Part shown: in pieces, positions 31,796 to 42,735 of the stretch
Layout: each line of letters opens with the position of its first letter
Position numbering within the stretch: position 1 is the first letter of the stretch
Source of the DNA: Rhizaria sp. SCN 62-66
Taxonomy: Eukaryota > Rhizaria, unplaced
Direction of reading: 5' to 3'
Length of the DNA: 64,000 bases
Assembly: GCA_001724265.1 (NCBI GenBank)
Contig: MEDY01000066.1
Location: 1-64,000, forward strand
Translations under genes and position numbers: made by a program
The notes under the pieces: model-generated
Seen by the model: only the letters and a program-made list of their open reading frames with translations
Database searches by the model: none
What the model was told of the DNA's origin: nothing

Positions 31796-32544
31796 TCACT
31801 GGCAGGAGCCGTCCGCGGGCCCAGTCTTCCACCTGGTGGTGACCTTGTCGCAGTCGAAGATCTCCTTGCCCATGCGGTCATTGACCTCGTTGTGGATCTC
31901 GCACATCCAGTACGAGAAGGCCTGTTGCGACTCCACGCGCGGAGGCTTGCGCACCATCTCGTCCGACGTGCGGTCCGCGCAGTAGCCGCACGGGTACCAC
32001 CGCGCGTATGCCGTGATGTACTGCCGCATGTCGTCCTGCTGTGCCTTGGTCGGCTTGTCGGGGTAGTAGGCCGCCAACGTGTGTAAGTACGCCCACGACG
32101 CGCGTCCCAGCTCGCGCCGGTTCAGCGGGCACTCCGAGTGCATGTACGCCAGACACGCATACTGGTCGGCGGCCGAGTCGGCGGCGGGCTCCGAGGCGGA
32201 CGCAGGTGCTGCTGTGACGGCTGTGGCAGCGGCGGTAGCGTCAGCGGTGCCGTTAGGGTTGCTGTCAAGGGTGAGGGCGGGGGCGCGGGCGACGTCCTCG
32301 CCCTTGTCGCGGCACACGTTGCATCCGCGGTGGCTAAAATCACGTGCAAAAGAGTGCAACATAGACGTGAGAGTGTGTTGTTTCACAGTAAAAAACGTAT
32401 GAATGAAGGTATGCGTGCTGGGAGGGGTGGCGAGGAGAGAACGTACTTCTTCTGCGTATTCGGGGGCTCCGCAGCGCGGGAGACGAGGACAGTCTTCTGC
32501 ACGTAAGATGTGGCAAAGGCCTTGGCCTTTTCAAAGAAAGACAT
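31796..32544 (-). CDS. ERV1: Erv1/ALR FAD-linked sulfhydryl oxidase
   Basis: Exons 32544-32447 and 32333-31796 join in frame (donor GTACGT, acceptor TTTTAG) to 211 residues, stop TGA. It reoxidises Mia40 in the mitochondrial intermembrane space, or acts in an equivalent disulfide relay. The N-terminal arm has the shuttle pair GCNVC. After an Ala-rich linker comes the helical FAD domain: CPLNRRELGRASWAYLHTLA, then the active-site YPCGYC and the FAD-contact segment CEIHNEVNDRMGK, then FDC. The order N-terminal CxxC arm then ALR domain is that of animal/fungal enzymes; plant and kinetoplastid forms carry the shuttle Cys at the C-terminus. The first exon (MSFFEKAKAFATSYVQKTVL) is amphipathic and basic. 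Confidence 0.93.
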
Positions 32545-33121
32545 TGCCGGAAACGACAAGCAAAAGCGCTTTGACGGTCACGTTAAGGCACATGCAAAGG
32601 GCGGAATGACTGCACTCGGACTTGCTTCGCAGCACATGCCTAGTTCGCAAAAAATCGATCCGAGCCGAGAACGATCGCGCCGCTCCGATCGAGCATTTCG
32701 TGATTGAATCTTCGGCCTGGTCGTTCTCTACAGACATACGTGCGATAGAGACAGTATTGCGTATATCGTATATTAGTTACGCTTTGGATCGTGATACTTT
32801 TATTTCTTTTGAATCAGGACCTCACTCGGCTCCCTCCGCCCACCTCTCTTGTCCACTCATTGGCACCTTCCGACCAGCTCGCACTCGCTCCCCGCGCCCG
32901 CCTGCCAGCCGAGAAGCGTGCTCTTTCGACCCCGCTTACTCGCCCCTCACACCACAGGCGCGGATTCTATCCCACGCGCGGTGTATCACCAACCCCGGAG
33001 TTGTTGATCTTTATTAACACGTCGCTGCGACTACAACAGCACACAGCAACGGCAACCTAGCAAGGCTGAGTTGTTCACAACGCCGAGCGCGCTAAACTTC
33101 ACACACACACTTCAGTTCATC
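32545..33121. promoter_or_regulatory. Divergent intergenic region between Erv1 and RPB3
   Basis: 577 bases separate two start codons pointing away from each other; both promoters should be here. The RPB3-proximal part is C/T-rich (32815-32960). No named element is recognised. Confidence 0.5.
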
Positions 33122-34694
33122 ATGTCCTACGATGCCTACGTACGTTATGCTTATTGCTGCAACAACTACTAGCCCCACAACGCCCGCGATTGAGCGCACA
33201 TCGTAACACCCTTCATTGTCCGAACCCCGCTTTTCGCTATCTCGACTCCGTCTTCTCACTGATCCTCTACTGTTGTGACACTGATATATCATGTTGTACA
33301 GAGCGCTGGGCCCGCTGCGACTAGCGCGCCGGTGCGCGACATCCGCCTCGTGGTCACCTCGCTGACCCGCGACGTGATCAAGTTCTCGCTCTACGGCGCC
33401 GACGTGTCTTTCGCCAACGCGCTGCGCCGCGTCATGATCGCGGAGGTCCCCACTGTCGCCATCGACAGTGTTGAGATCTTCGAGAACTCCTCGCGTACGT
33501 CTTGACTTATGCACTACTGCAAATCGACAACTCTGCTTGTTGTAACATGTCTTTTGTTGATGCCCTTTATAGATCCATATGCAACCTCATATTCACATGT
33601 CAGCTCACTTCCTATCATATACTCACTTAATTACCTTTCTTTTCTCCCTGTTTTGCTTCTGCGTGGCGCCGCAGCCCTGTTCGACGAGTTCATCTCGCAC
33701 CGCATGGGTCTTATCCCGCTGACGTCGCTGCCCGCGCTGCAGCGCAACATGCTGTACTCGCGCGACTGCTCCTGCTCCGCCGGCTGCCCGCAGTGCACCG
33801 TCCGCTTCAAGCTCGACGTCACCAACGATCAGGACCATCACATTGTTGTCACCACCAAGTCCCTGCTGCACCTCGACGATGATTCGCGGTCGACGTGGCC
33901 CGACATCCTGCCCATCGGGCCCTCGTTCCAGGCCGAGCGCGCCGACGAGGCCGACGTAACCGTGGTCAAGCTGGCGCACCGCCAGCGGCTCAAGCTCACG
34001 GCCACGGCCAAGCTGGGCATCGGCAAGGAGCACGGCAAGTGGATTCCCGTGGGCGTGGCGACTTTTGGCGCAGTGCCAGAGGTCGAGGTCGACGTCGACG
34101 CCATGCAGCGGCTCAAGGACGCGGGTATCCTCACGGGGGCCAAGCTGCGCGCTATTGTTGACAGCTGCCCCAAGAACGTCTTCAGCTACGACCAGGTACG
34201 TTCAGTCACGATGGCACTGCCCCTCACCAGAGCAACACTCTGAGGGAACATTAATTAATCACATATACGCCTAGAGTTGAGTCTAATGGCGATATCGTGT
34301 TTACTTTGACTTACTTTGTTATAACATGTCATGTCGTATAGCATTCATTATTTTCAAAACAAACACCTCACATATACGCCTCCAACTCCCTGCTTGTATA
34401 TATCTTCACACTGCAATCTAGGACATCGAGTCGATGGGCCTGAATGCGCCGGGCGACTGCATGTTCTGCCGCGAGTGCTACCGCACGGCGGAGCGCCAGC
34501 AAGTGCCGGTCTTCTTCCGCGCTGAGCAGAGCCCCTCGCAGTTCAACTTCACCGTCGAGAGCACGGGTTCGCTGCCGCCGGAGGTGATTGTCAAGATGGG
34601 CATGCAGACGCTGCTGCAGAAGCTTAAGCGCCACCGCGAGAGCTTCGTCAGCGAGCAGAGCATGCTCCAGGGCGGCGGCGGCGGCATGAACTAA
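33122..34694 (+). CDS. RPB3: RNA polymerase II subunit RPB3
   Basis: Exons 33122-33139, 33302-33494, 33675-34195 and 34422-34694 join in frame to 334 residues, stop TAA; all three donors are GTACGT. RPB3 pairs with RPB11 to form the alpha-dimer-like assembly platform of Pol II. Visible are the alpha-family start (DVIKFSLYGADVSFANALRRVMIAEVPTVAID), the HRMGLIPL motif, the zinc site CSCSAGCPQC near residues 102-111 that separates RPB3 from the Pol I/III paralogue RPAC1, and the C-terminal alpha-motif (FTVESTGSLPPEVIVKMG). The first exon is only 18 bases and encodes six residues. Confidence 0.95.
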
Positions 34695-35284
34695 GCGCCG
34701 TTCGACGACAAAAGACAAACAAAGAAAAAAACAAAGACACAGAAATATGAGTGCCGTCGATGTCTGTAAGGTTGCATTACTGACTGTAATAGGTTATGAA
34801 TAAGGTTTATATGAGATATTAAAATGATATTTACGTTGTTGTTGTTATTATTACACAAAATACAAGTTATATAATGAAGTTACCTCATCTAGATGTAAGA
34901 CAACTCGAAGAATGTCAAAATGTGAACGCGCGCTCGTTCATTCTTGCTGGTGTAATGTTGATGAGTGCAGAAACATAGATGTATTATACTTCGCTCTCTC
35001 GTGTCAATAAGATATCCGGGATGATAATCTTGGTAAGTTCCAAGCAGTATGAACCTACATGACGCAAAAGAGCGTAATTACCTGTACATATATACAATGA
35101 ATGGTATCATCTGATGGCATATTGGCGACATTAGTACCGATCCTTTTCATAACAAATGGCAAACACAGAACAACTTAAACAATCCCCAACCAAACAACCT
35201 TGGGTTTTCATCCAACCGAGTCATCATAGAGCACTTAGCCTACGCAAGGTACTGAGATCCTCACATGGTACTTAGATGTCAAAC
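34695..35284. other. Convergent spacer (RPB3 / beta'-COP)
   Basis: 590 bases between two stop codons; AT-rich, no coding signal. A short GTT/ATT run lies near 34836. Confidence 0.5.
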
Positions 35285-38200
35285 TTAGATGTCCCAGTCG
35301 TCCTGTTCGATCTCGGCCAGTTTGCTGTTGAGCGCCGACACAGACTTGAACGCCGCCGCCGCAGGCGCCGCCGCCGGGGCAGGGGCGGGGACAGGGGCAG
35401 CAGCGGGCGCGGCAACGGGCGCAGCGACAGGGGCGGCGGCGGGGGCGGGCATGGGAGCGGGCATGGCGGTCGCGGGGGGCGAGAAGGCCGCGAACGCAGG
35501 CATTGCAGGCGCAGGCACAGGCGCAGGCGCAGGCGCGGGAGCCGCAACGGTGGCCGCAACAGGCGCAGGCGCAGCGGTCACGGGCGACGGGAACGCAAAC
35601 GCAGGCGCAGCAGCCGCAGCGGGGGCAACAGGGGCAGCAGCCTGCGGCGAGGGGAATGCAGGCATCGCAGGCGCGGCGGCAGTGACCGGCGACGGGAATG
35701 CTGGGACGGCAGCGGTGGCGGCGGCGGGCGAGGGGAAAGCGGGCATGACAGGCGCAGCGGCAGGCGCTGCGGCGGCGGCAGGGGCGGCGGGGAAGGTCGG
35801 GTTGGGGAAAGCCGGCAGCGCAGCAGTAGCAGGCGCAGGCGCAGGCGCAGCAGCAGCAGCAGCAAAGGCAGAAGCAGCAGGGGCGGCGACAGGGGCGGCG
35901 GCGCTAGCGGTGATGCTGGGGCTGGTGGTGGGAGGCGCGAGGCCGAAAGGGGAGCCAAACGGGGACACAACAGCAGCAGCAGCAGGCGCAGGCGCGGGCG
36001 CGGCGACGGGGGCAGCGACGGCGGCGGCGGGGGACGCGAACGAGGGGAACGCGGCGAAAGGCGAGGCCGCGGCCGCGGGGGCGGCAGGAGCGGCGCTGGG
36101 GAAGGCGGGGAACGTGGGGGTCGCGCCGACGGCAGAGCCTGTGGTGCTCGAGGGGAAGGCCGGGAACGCTGGGGCGGCGGCGCCGAACGCGGCGCTGAAT
36201 GGGCTTGCAGCGGGGGCCGCGGCGGGGGGGCTGGCGCTAGCGGGGCCGAAGCCGGCAGAGTCGAAGAATGAGTCCGCCTCGGTGCTCTTGGCAGCCGCGG
36301 CGGCGGCGGCGGCGGCGGCCGCAGCAGCGGCGGAAGCGGCAGATTGGCGGGCGATCTCGGCCGCGGCGTCCTGGCGGGCCTTCTCGGCGGCGGCGGTGGC
36401 CGCGGCGGCCGCGGCATCGGCGGCCTGCTTGCGCGCGGCCTCCTGCGCCTCCAGACGGAGCTGCTCCTCGGCGCGGCGCCTGGAGAGAGCAAGCAAACAA
36501 GAACAACAAAAGCAAAGCAAAAGAGTGGTTGTGGGAGAAAAAAAAGTTCAGTGAGATTGGTGCAAGATTTTCGACTCAAAGCGTCGGTACAACAAAGAAC
36601 TGGAATGCCTTTGAATACATGCACTGAATTGAATTAAATCTACGGTAAATAAAGTTAAGCCGTACCTAGCGTCCTCTTCAGCCCTGCGTACAGCCTCGAG
36701 ACGGAGCCTCTCGGCCTCGGCCGCGGCTGCCGCAGCCGCAGCCGCTGCAGCCGCAGCGGCCGCCGCAGCAGCCGCAGCCTCCTCCTCGGCCCTGCGGCGA
36801 GCCTCCTCCTCAATGGCGCGGCGCGCTGCGGCCTCGGCGGCGGCGGCGGCGGCGGCCTCGTCGGCGCGGCGGCGCGCCTCGGCCTCGGCCGCCGCGAGCG
36901 CCTCCTGCTGCGCGCGCGCGGCCGCGGCCTCGGCCTCAGCGGCGCGGCGCGCGTCAACCGTCGCGGCGTTCTGTTCGGCGGCCGCCAGGAGCGGCAGGTA
37001 AGCCTGCTTCGCGGCGTCGGTAAAAGGGCCGCCGCACCGCGCGGCGACCGCCGCGGCCTCGGCGGAGGCGGCGGCGCGCTCGCGGCCCGCGCACAGCACT
37101 GTGGTCATGATGTCCTTCGTGTAAACGCCGCTGTGGAGGTGAAAGGCAAGAACAAGTCGTGGGATATGCCACATGAAAATAAAAGCACGTTTGGTGAGTG
37201 AAAACAAAGTCAATGAAAGCCACATTTAGCAAATAGCAAGAAAATATGGTTATACACATAATTATTGAAAATATCAGTAAAATATAATTGTTTCGCAGAG
37301 ATCATAAAACGTACCGCGCGGCGAGGTAGTCCGAGGCGGCGACGGTGCAGGGCGCGGGGTAGCGGCCGCTCTGCGTCCAGTAGGTCTCGACCTGCGCCGC
37401 GAGCGCGAGGTCGGGAAACAGCTCGGGGCTCTCCTCGGGCGCGGCGATGGAGGGCGCGACCAGCTCGGGGGCAATCTCGCGCCACTGGCGCACTGTCTCA
37501 GCCAGCGCGGAGGGCTTGTAGGCGCGCACCAGCGCTGCGGCCTCGGCGCCGCGGTCCAGGCTCAGCAGCAGCGCGGAGCAGCGCGCGACGTCGCCGATGA
37601 GCAGCAGCGCGATGAAGGCGATGTTGGGCGCGGTCGCGGCCGCGTGGGAGCCCAGCCAGAGCATGCCTTCGCGGTGGCCGAGGGAAGAGTACAGCAGCAA
37701 CAGCGAGCGGTAGTCGTTGCCGCGGGAGAAGCAGAGCTGCGCGAGCGGAAGGTTGAAGCCGTGGGCGAGCGCGGCGTCGCCCAGCTGGCGCCAGCGCAGC
37801 TCAGCGTCCGAGGCCGAGAGTCCAAGCCCGGGCCCCGCAGCAGAGAGCGCCAACAGGATGCCGCGCGCCGTGTCGAGCTTGCGCGACTGCAGCGCGTAGT
37901 CGAAGCGCTCGAAGGGGTCGCGCGACACGCGCAGCGCGAGCTCAAACTGGCCGCGCGCCTCGAGGAACTTGGAGAGCTTGGGCTGGCGCGCGAGTGGGAT
38001 ACGCGGAAGCACGAGCATGGCCTCGGCCTCGCGGCCGCTCGCCACCAGCGTCTGGAACTTGACCACGTCGGAGAGCAGCGAGTAGGTAATGAGCGAGAGG
38101 GAGCGGTCCAGCAGAATCACGCGGTTCTCGCGGGGCAGGTAGCCCAGCACCGTCATGTGGCGCTCCAGGTTGCTCACAGTCTAGAAATATTAAGAAAAAA

Positions 38201-40095
38201 AGTGGGAGTGGGGGAATTGTGAGATGATCATTGCGATATGATATGAAGATATGCGAGATAAAAAGAAAGAATACACTGAATATAGCTATAGATTATCCTA
38301 AGATGTTTAATTTTCGACTTCGTTCAGAAATAAAGTCGATAGAACTTAAAGAAAGCAAAAAGATGATGAAAGGCTTGGTTAAAACTGGACATACCTGCAC
38401 GCCGCCGGCCATGGTGTACTGGAGCTTCATGCTCTTGGTGGTGAAGAGGAACGATTCGCCAACGAAGCAGCCCGAGGTGACGGCCTCCTCGACCTCCTGC
38501 TCGAGCTCGAAGGCGCCCTCGATGCCCTCGTCGGGGATCTCGGTGCCCTGCGTGAGGTACTGCTCCACCAGGGCCTTGTTGTGGCGCAGGATGAAGACGC
38601 TCTCCTCGCACACGAGCGCAACCGTGTGCCCGCTCTCGGACCACAGCACCTCGCGCGGCGCCACCTCGATGCGCTGCACGACGGCCTTGCCGTCCCAGTC
38701 GTAGAAGTCGACGGCCTCGGCGCTGGTGACGGCCAGCATGTGGCCGCCGAAGATCCCTTCGGCGGGCGCGGCGGGGCAGAAGACGCGCGTCGACGCAAAG
38801 CCCTGCAGGATGCGCACGCACTGCGGCGTCTCGAGTGCCGCCAGCCGATCACCCGTGGCGAACTGCAGGCCGGCCGAGGGCGCGCACCACGCGAGCTGCT
38901 TGGCCTGCCCGTGGTGGTGCGTCGCGAAAGTAAGCGCGGTGTAGATCACGTACTCGCCGTCGCCGCACACGGCCACGAAGCGGCCATTGGGCGCGTGGCG
39001 CACGGCCGACGGGTAGATCTCAGTCGTCGCGGCCTCCTTGGCGCCCGCGCTGGGCAGGTAGCGCTCACCGTCGGTCGTGTTGGGGTCGATGTCGCGGAGA
39101 CGCGTCTGCAGCAGCGTGGTGTTCTTGACCCAGACGACCTTGCCGCTGGCAAGATCGAGCGACGCCACGGGGTCCTCGGAGCCGAGCCGCGCGACGACGG
39201 TGCCGTCGTCGTAGCCGATGGCGAGCTTGCGCGAGCCGGGGAGGCAGGCGAGTGCCCACGCGCGCGCCATGCCGAAACGCAGCGTCTCCTCAAGGCGAAA
39301 CGTCGCTGTGTGCCAGAGCTTAACGTTACCGTCCTCGGAGCCGGTGATGAGCAGCGGCAGGTCCGGGTGGAAGCACACCGAGGACACGTTGCCGGGCTCG
39401 GGCTCGGTGGTCGAGACGGCCAGCGTGGACACGCACGTGCGCGACTGGTAGTCCCAGATCTTAACGGTGAAGTCGTCCGCGGCCGATGCGATGTACGGGT
39501 GCTCCGTCGAGGGATGGTACGTCGCGCTGTTGACGCCGTCGGTGTGTCCTTCGAGCGTGAAGTGCGGGATGGGCGAGGTGACGCCCCAGACCTTGACGGT
39601 GCGGTCGAGCGAGGCCGAGCAGAAGGTCGTGGCGTCCTTCGGGTTCCACTCGACGGACATAACCAGGTCGTAGTGGCCGTCGTATTCCATCATCATGTCC
39701 CAGTTCTTGTCCCAGTTCCACAGACGAATTTTGCGATCGTCGCCGGCCGTGAGCACATAGGGCAGAGTGGGATGCACCGCGATGGCGCGGATCGAGCCGT
39801 CGTGGGCCTGGAACATGGCGACGCGCTCCATGGTGTTGTAGTTGTACACGCGCACGGTGGCGTCGTCGCCGCCGCAGATGATCCACTGCTTGGCGACAGC
39901 GAAGCGCGCAGAGCGGATGGCGTCGGCCGAGGCGTCGATGGTCTTGACCATGGTCTGGGTCTCGTAGTTCCAGATGAACACCTGGCCGTTGTGGAGGCCC
40001 GTGAGCAGCCAGGGCGAGCGCGGGTGGAAGTCCACGCTCTTAACGCGCGCCGAGCGGGCGGTCATCTCGCGCTGCACATCGAGGTGGAGCGGCAT
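35285..40095 (-). CDS. COPB2: Coatomer subunit beta' (beta'-COP) with long C-terminal extension
   Basis: Exons 40095-38395, 38180-37315, 37130-36666 and 36479-35285 join in frame to 1,408 residues, stop TAA; human beta'-COP is about 900. It is a COPI coat subunit recognising dilysine cargo in Golgi-to-ER transport. Two WD40 propellers (1-~600) begin MPLHLDVQREMTARSARVKS and include GLHNGQVFIWNYETQTMVKT and YDGHYDLVMSVEWNPKD, highly typical of the family. The alpha-solenoid follows (SNLERHMTVLGYLPRENRV, QFELALRVSRDPFERFDYAL). After about residue 860 comes an Ala/Glu/Arg-rich coiled coil, then ~370 residues of Ala/Pro with many AFPS/AFPSP repeats, ending in the acidic Trp motif EQDDWDI. Confidence 0.95.
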
Positions 40096-40862
40096 CTGGG
40101 ACAGCGGGGGGCGAGCACGCAGGCAGGCACTGACGCGACGGGGGGGAAAGGGTTGTTGGGGAGGGAACGGCTCACCGGGAGGGTTAAGCCGGGTCTAATC
40201 GGGGAGTATAAAAGCGTTTGTTGTTTGGCATAGTAAAAACAGAAAGAAAGGGGTTCATGGGAAAGTGTGAGATGAAGATGAAGGCGAGTGATACGGGGAG
40301 AGAGGCGCATCGAGTCTAAAGGGTGTAAAAGGATAGATTCTCAACAGGACCACCGCCAGTAGCAGTGGAAAAACGAGAGTAAACACAGCCGCCCGGCATC
40401 TACCTATGTGTTCAATTACACCGTCATAAATTACCAGCACGGTCCTCTGCATGGTCGAATCGCGTCGCCCACAGCTGGGTGACACAGCGAAGGATCTTCG
40501 TCGTCGCTGCAGTCGGCCACTTAGCTGCTGCTCACGGTCACTCGCCAGTCGTGGTGGACCGCGACTCCAGTCTGCGGGTCGCTGGGCTGCGCGGGAGAGG
40601 GCATAGCGCATGTCGCCAGTTCGAGGTTGAAACATTAAATTTATAATTATATTTAAGCTGTCGCAATCTCTCTTAAGTTGTTTCCCCGTTGCTATTCAAC
40701 GCTGTTCATATAGTCTAAAATGATCCCGCGCGAACCAGCAGGCCCACCAGCGTTGGTTTGCTCACACCATGTCTGTCCCTCTCACCTCGTCTCTTGCTCT
40801 CACTTGTACGCTCTGCCTCTTGTTCCGTTGCTTTGTCCACTCGGCGCAGGTACTTCGTCGCC
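40096..40862. promoter_or_regulatory. Divergent intergenic region between beta'-COP and mitochondrial bS6
   Basis: Divergent promoters over 767 bases. A TATAAAA lies at about 40206 (plus orientation). A perfect copy of the dispersed 16-mer lies at 40526-40541. The sequence before the bS6 ATG (TTTGTCCACTCGGCGCAG) resembles a splice acceptor, so a 5'-UTR intron is possible. Confidence 0.5.
40526..40541 (-). repeat. Perfect intergenic copy of the dispersed 16-mer
   Basis: GCTGCTCACGGTCACT, the exact reverse complement of AGTGACCGTGAGCAGC. It lies outside any gene, between two divergent start codons. Confidence 0.8.
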
Positions 40863-41798
40863 ATGCCGCACTACGACTTCTGTTGCATTGCGACCAGCGC
40901 AGCGTCTTCGCAGCGCCTCACCACCCTCGTCCGCCGCGTGGCCCTGGAGCTGCAGAAGCGCGGCGGCGTCGTCCGCAAGGTCGAGCACTACGGCCTCCGC
41001 CCGCTTGCCTACCCCATCAAGGCTCACTCGCGCAACCACGAGGTCGGCCGCTACTTCCGCATCCAGGTGCAGGCCTCGCCCGTGACGGCGGACCTCATCT
41101 CGGACGCGATCAAGAACGACGAGAGCATCATCCGCCACCGCCACTTCGTTGGCCCCACCATCGACACGCGCGCCGCGGCCTCCGTCCCGCTTAAGCACCT
41201 CCCCGATCTCTCCGAGGCGCACTACGACGCGCTGCGCCGCACCACGAACATCGACTACTTCGTCGCGCGCACGCTGCTCAAGCTGGGCAAGATCACGCCC
41301 GATGAGATCGTCGCTCTGGGCACGCACACGCCCGCCATGACGCCCGCCGCGCCCCCGCAGCACGCCGTGCCGGCCATCCTCCCGCGCCCGCTGCCCGCGG
41401 CCTCGGGCCCGCTCAGCACGGAGCTGCTCCGCGAGCGTCGCGACACGTTGTCGATGGACATCCCCGGCGTGGCCGCCGTTGACGAGGCCGACCTGCCCTC
41501 GGACGACCCGCTCAAGTCGCTGCTCGACGCGCTGCGCCCTGAGGGCCCGGCGCCCGTGGTCGCGGTCCCGCGCGCCGAGGCCGCGCTGCCCACGGCGTTG
41601 GCGGACGAGCTGGCGCGCGCGCAGGCCGCGCACTCGGAGGCGGTGCTGGCGCACATGGCCACGCGCACCGAGCTGGCCGTCGACATCGCCGCCAGCGCGC
41701 AGCGCAGCGAGGGCAACATGCAGCGCGCCGCGGCGTACTTTGCCGAGAACAGCGGCAAGGGCTACTCGCCCCTCGCGGACCTCGACAAGCAGCAGTAA
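40863..41798 (+). CDS. MRPS6: Mitochondrial small-ribosomal-subunit protein bS6m
   Basis: Single coding exon, 311 residues, stop TAA. bS6 binds 16S-type rRNA with bS18 in the platform of the small subunit. The bS6 fold occupies ~1-110: MPHYDFCCIATSAASSQRLT, LQKRGGVVRKVEHYGLRPLA, YPIKAHSRNHEVGRYFRIQV and SDAIKNDESIIRHRHF. This is the usual beta-alpha-beta pattern with the conserved RxL.YPIK block. Bacterial bS6 is ~100-130 residues; the extra ~200 C-terminal residues are Ala/Pro-rich then helical and of unknown role. No canonical presequence is visible, as in human MRPS6. The ATG chosen gives the usual family start. Confidence 0.9.
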   Translation: MPHYDFCCIATSAASSQRLTTLVRRVALELQKRGGVVRKVEHYGLRPLAYPIKAHSRNHEVGRYFRIQVQASPVTADLISDAIKNDESIIRHRHFVGPTIDTRAAASVPLKHLPDLSEAHYDALRRTTNIDYFVARTLLKLGKITPDEIVALGTHTPAMTPAAPPQHAVPAILPRPLPAASGPLSTELLRERRDTLSMDIPGVAAVDEADLPSDDPLKSLLDALRPEGPAPVVAVPRAEAALPTALADELARAQAAHSEAVLAHMATRTELAVDIAASAQRSEGNMQRAAAYFAENSGKGYSPLADLDKQQ

Positions 41799-42735
41799 GT
41801 GAGGATGCCGCGATCCCGTGAGCAATGGTCAGCAGGAATCAACCAGCCTTGATACGGGTGCTGCTGCGCTGCGACACGTCTCTCGACAGTAAGCCTGAGC
41901 CGGTTTGTCACAACACACAACATACTCAGCAGCTGGTAGCGGCGACAAGGCACAGCGCATGTAGTCACAGCAGCTCAAGAAAGCACTCAGTTCGCCTCTG
42001 TAACCGAAAAGCAACCAGTGATCTCGTGAGTTTTCTTGTGTTTGCGGTGCAACTGCTGCGACATCCTGTTTTTGCCTTTTGTTGAGTTTTGTTAATGTTG
42101 ATGGAATTTATAAGTATTATAATGTGTGTGTCTTTGTTTGTTTTTGTTTATATTATCATAGCACAGCAAAGATAACACACAGTACGTAGCCTCTCCTTTT
42201 TTTTTTCTCGTTTCGTTTTTCGTTTTGCTTTTATTTTTCACTCGCGTGGCTCTTTTTTAGTCGACAGAGTCACCTTATTTACAAGTCAGTAGTCGTATAT
42301 GTTTTTTAAAACAACTACAATAATGGCACAAGCCTTGTCTTCCTTCTCATTTCTAGATGAACACAGCGGAGACATAGAACCTGCGTCGACAAAAACAAAC
42401 ACAAACAAGTATTATTATTATTATTACACAAACGTAGTTTATTGTATTCTAATATTATATCAATACACAAATTACACCTTTAATCATGCATGTCGCAAAT
42501 AAACAAGGAATAACTTTGAATGCGCAGTTTTGATTGCGATCACGAAATGTAGTTGTGTATGTATCGATTTTTAAGTACAGGTACTTCAGCTAATATAAAA
42601 TAAGGTATAAATAGATTTTTAGTTGTTTAACTAATGCAATTATGATCTGGCATAACATAATACGACAGCGTTTCAGTGTGTCATAGTTAGAGAAACCCAA
42701 CTTAACTCAAAGTCAAGCCAGGGTATCCGTCCTTC
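41799..42735. other. Convergent spacer (bS6m / phytochelatin synthase)
   Basis: AT-rich. Contains a T tract (about 42197-42207) and a (TAT)n run near 42409-42425. No coding signal seen. Confidence 0.5.

Noticed and set aside
40206-40212. TATAAAA as the promoter of bS6m
   Set aside because: It is about 650 bases from the bS6m ATG and in the wrong orientation for beta'-COP; no support for use.
38581-40233. 550-codon plus-strand frame opposite beta'-COP
   Set aside because: Shadow of the WD40 coding exon; Arg/Ala/Val-rich composition with no motif.
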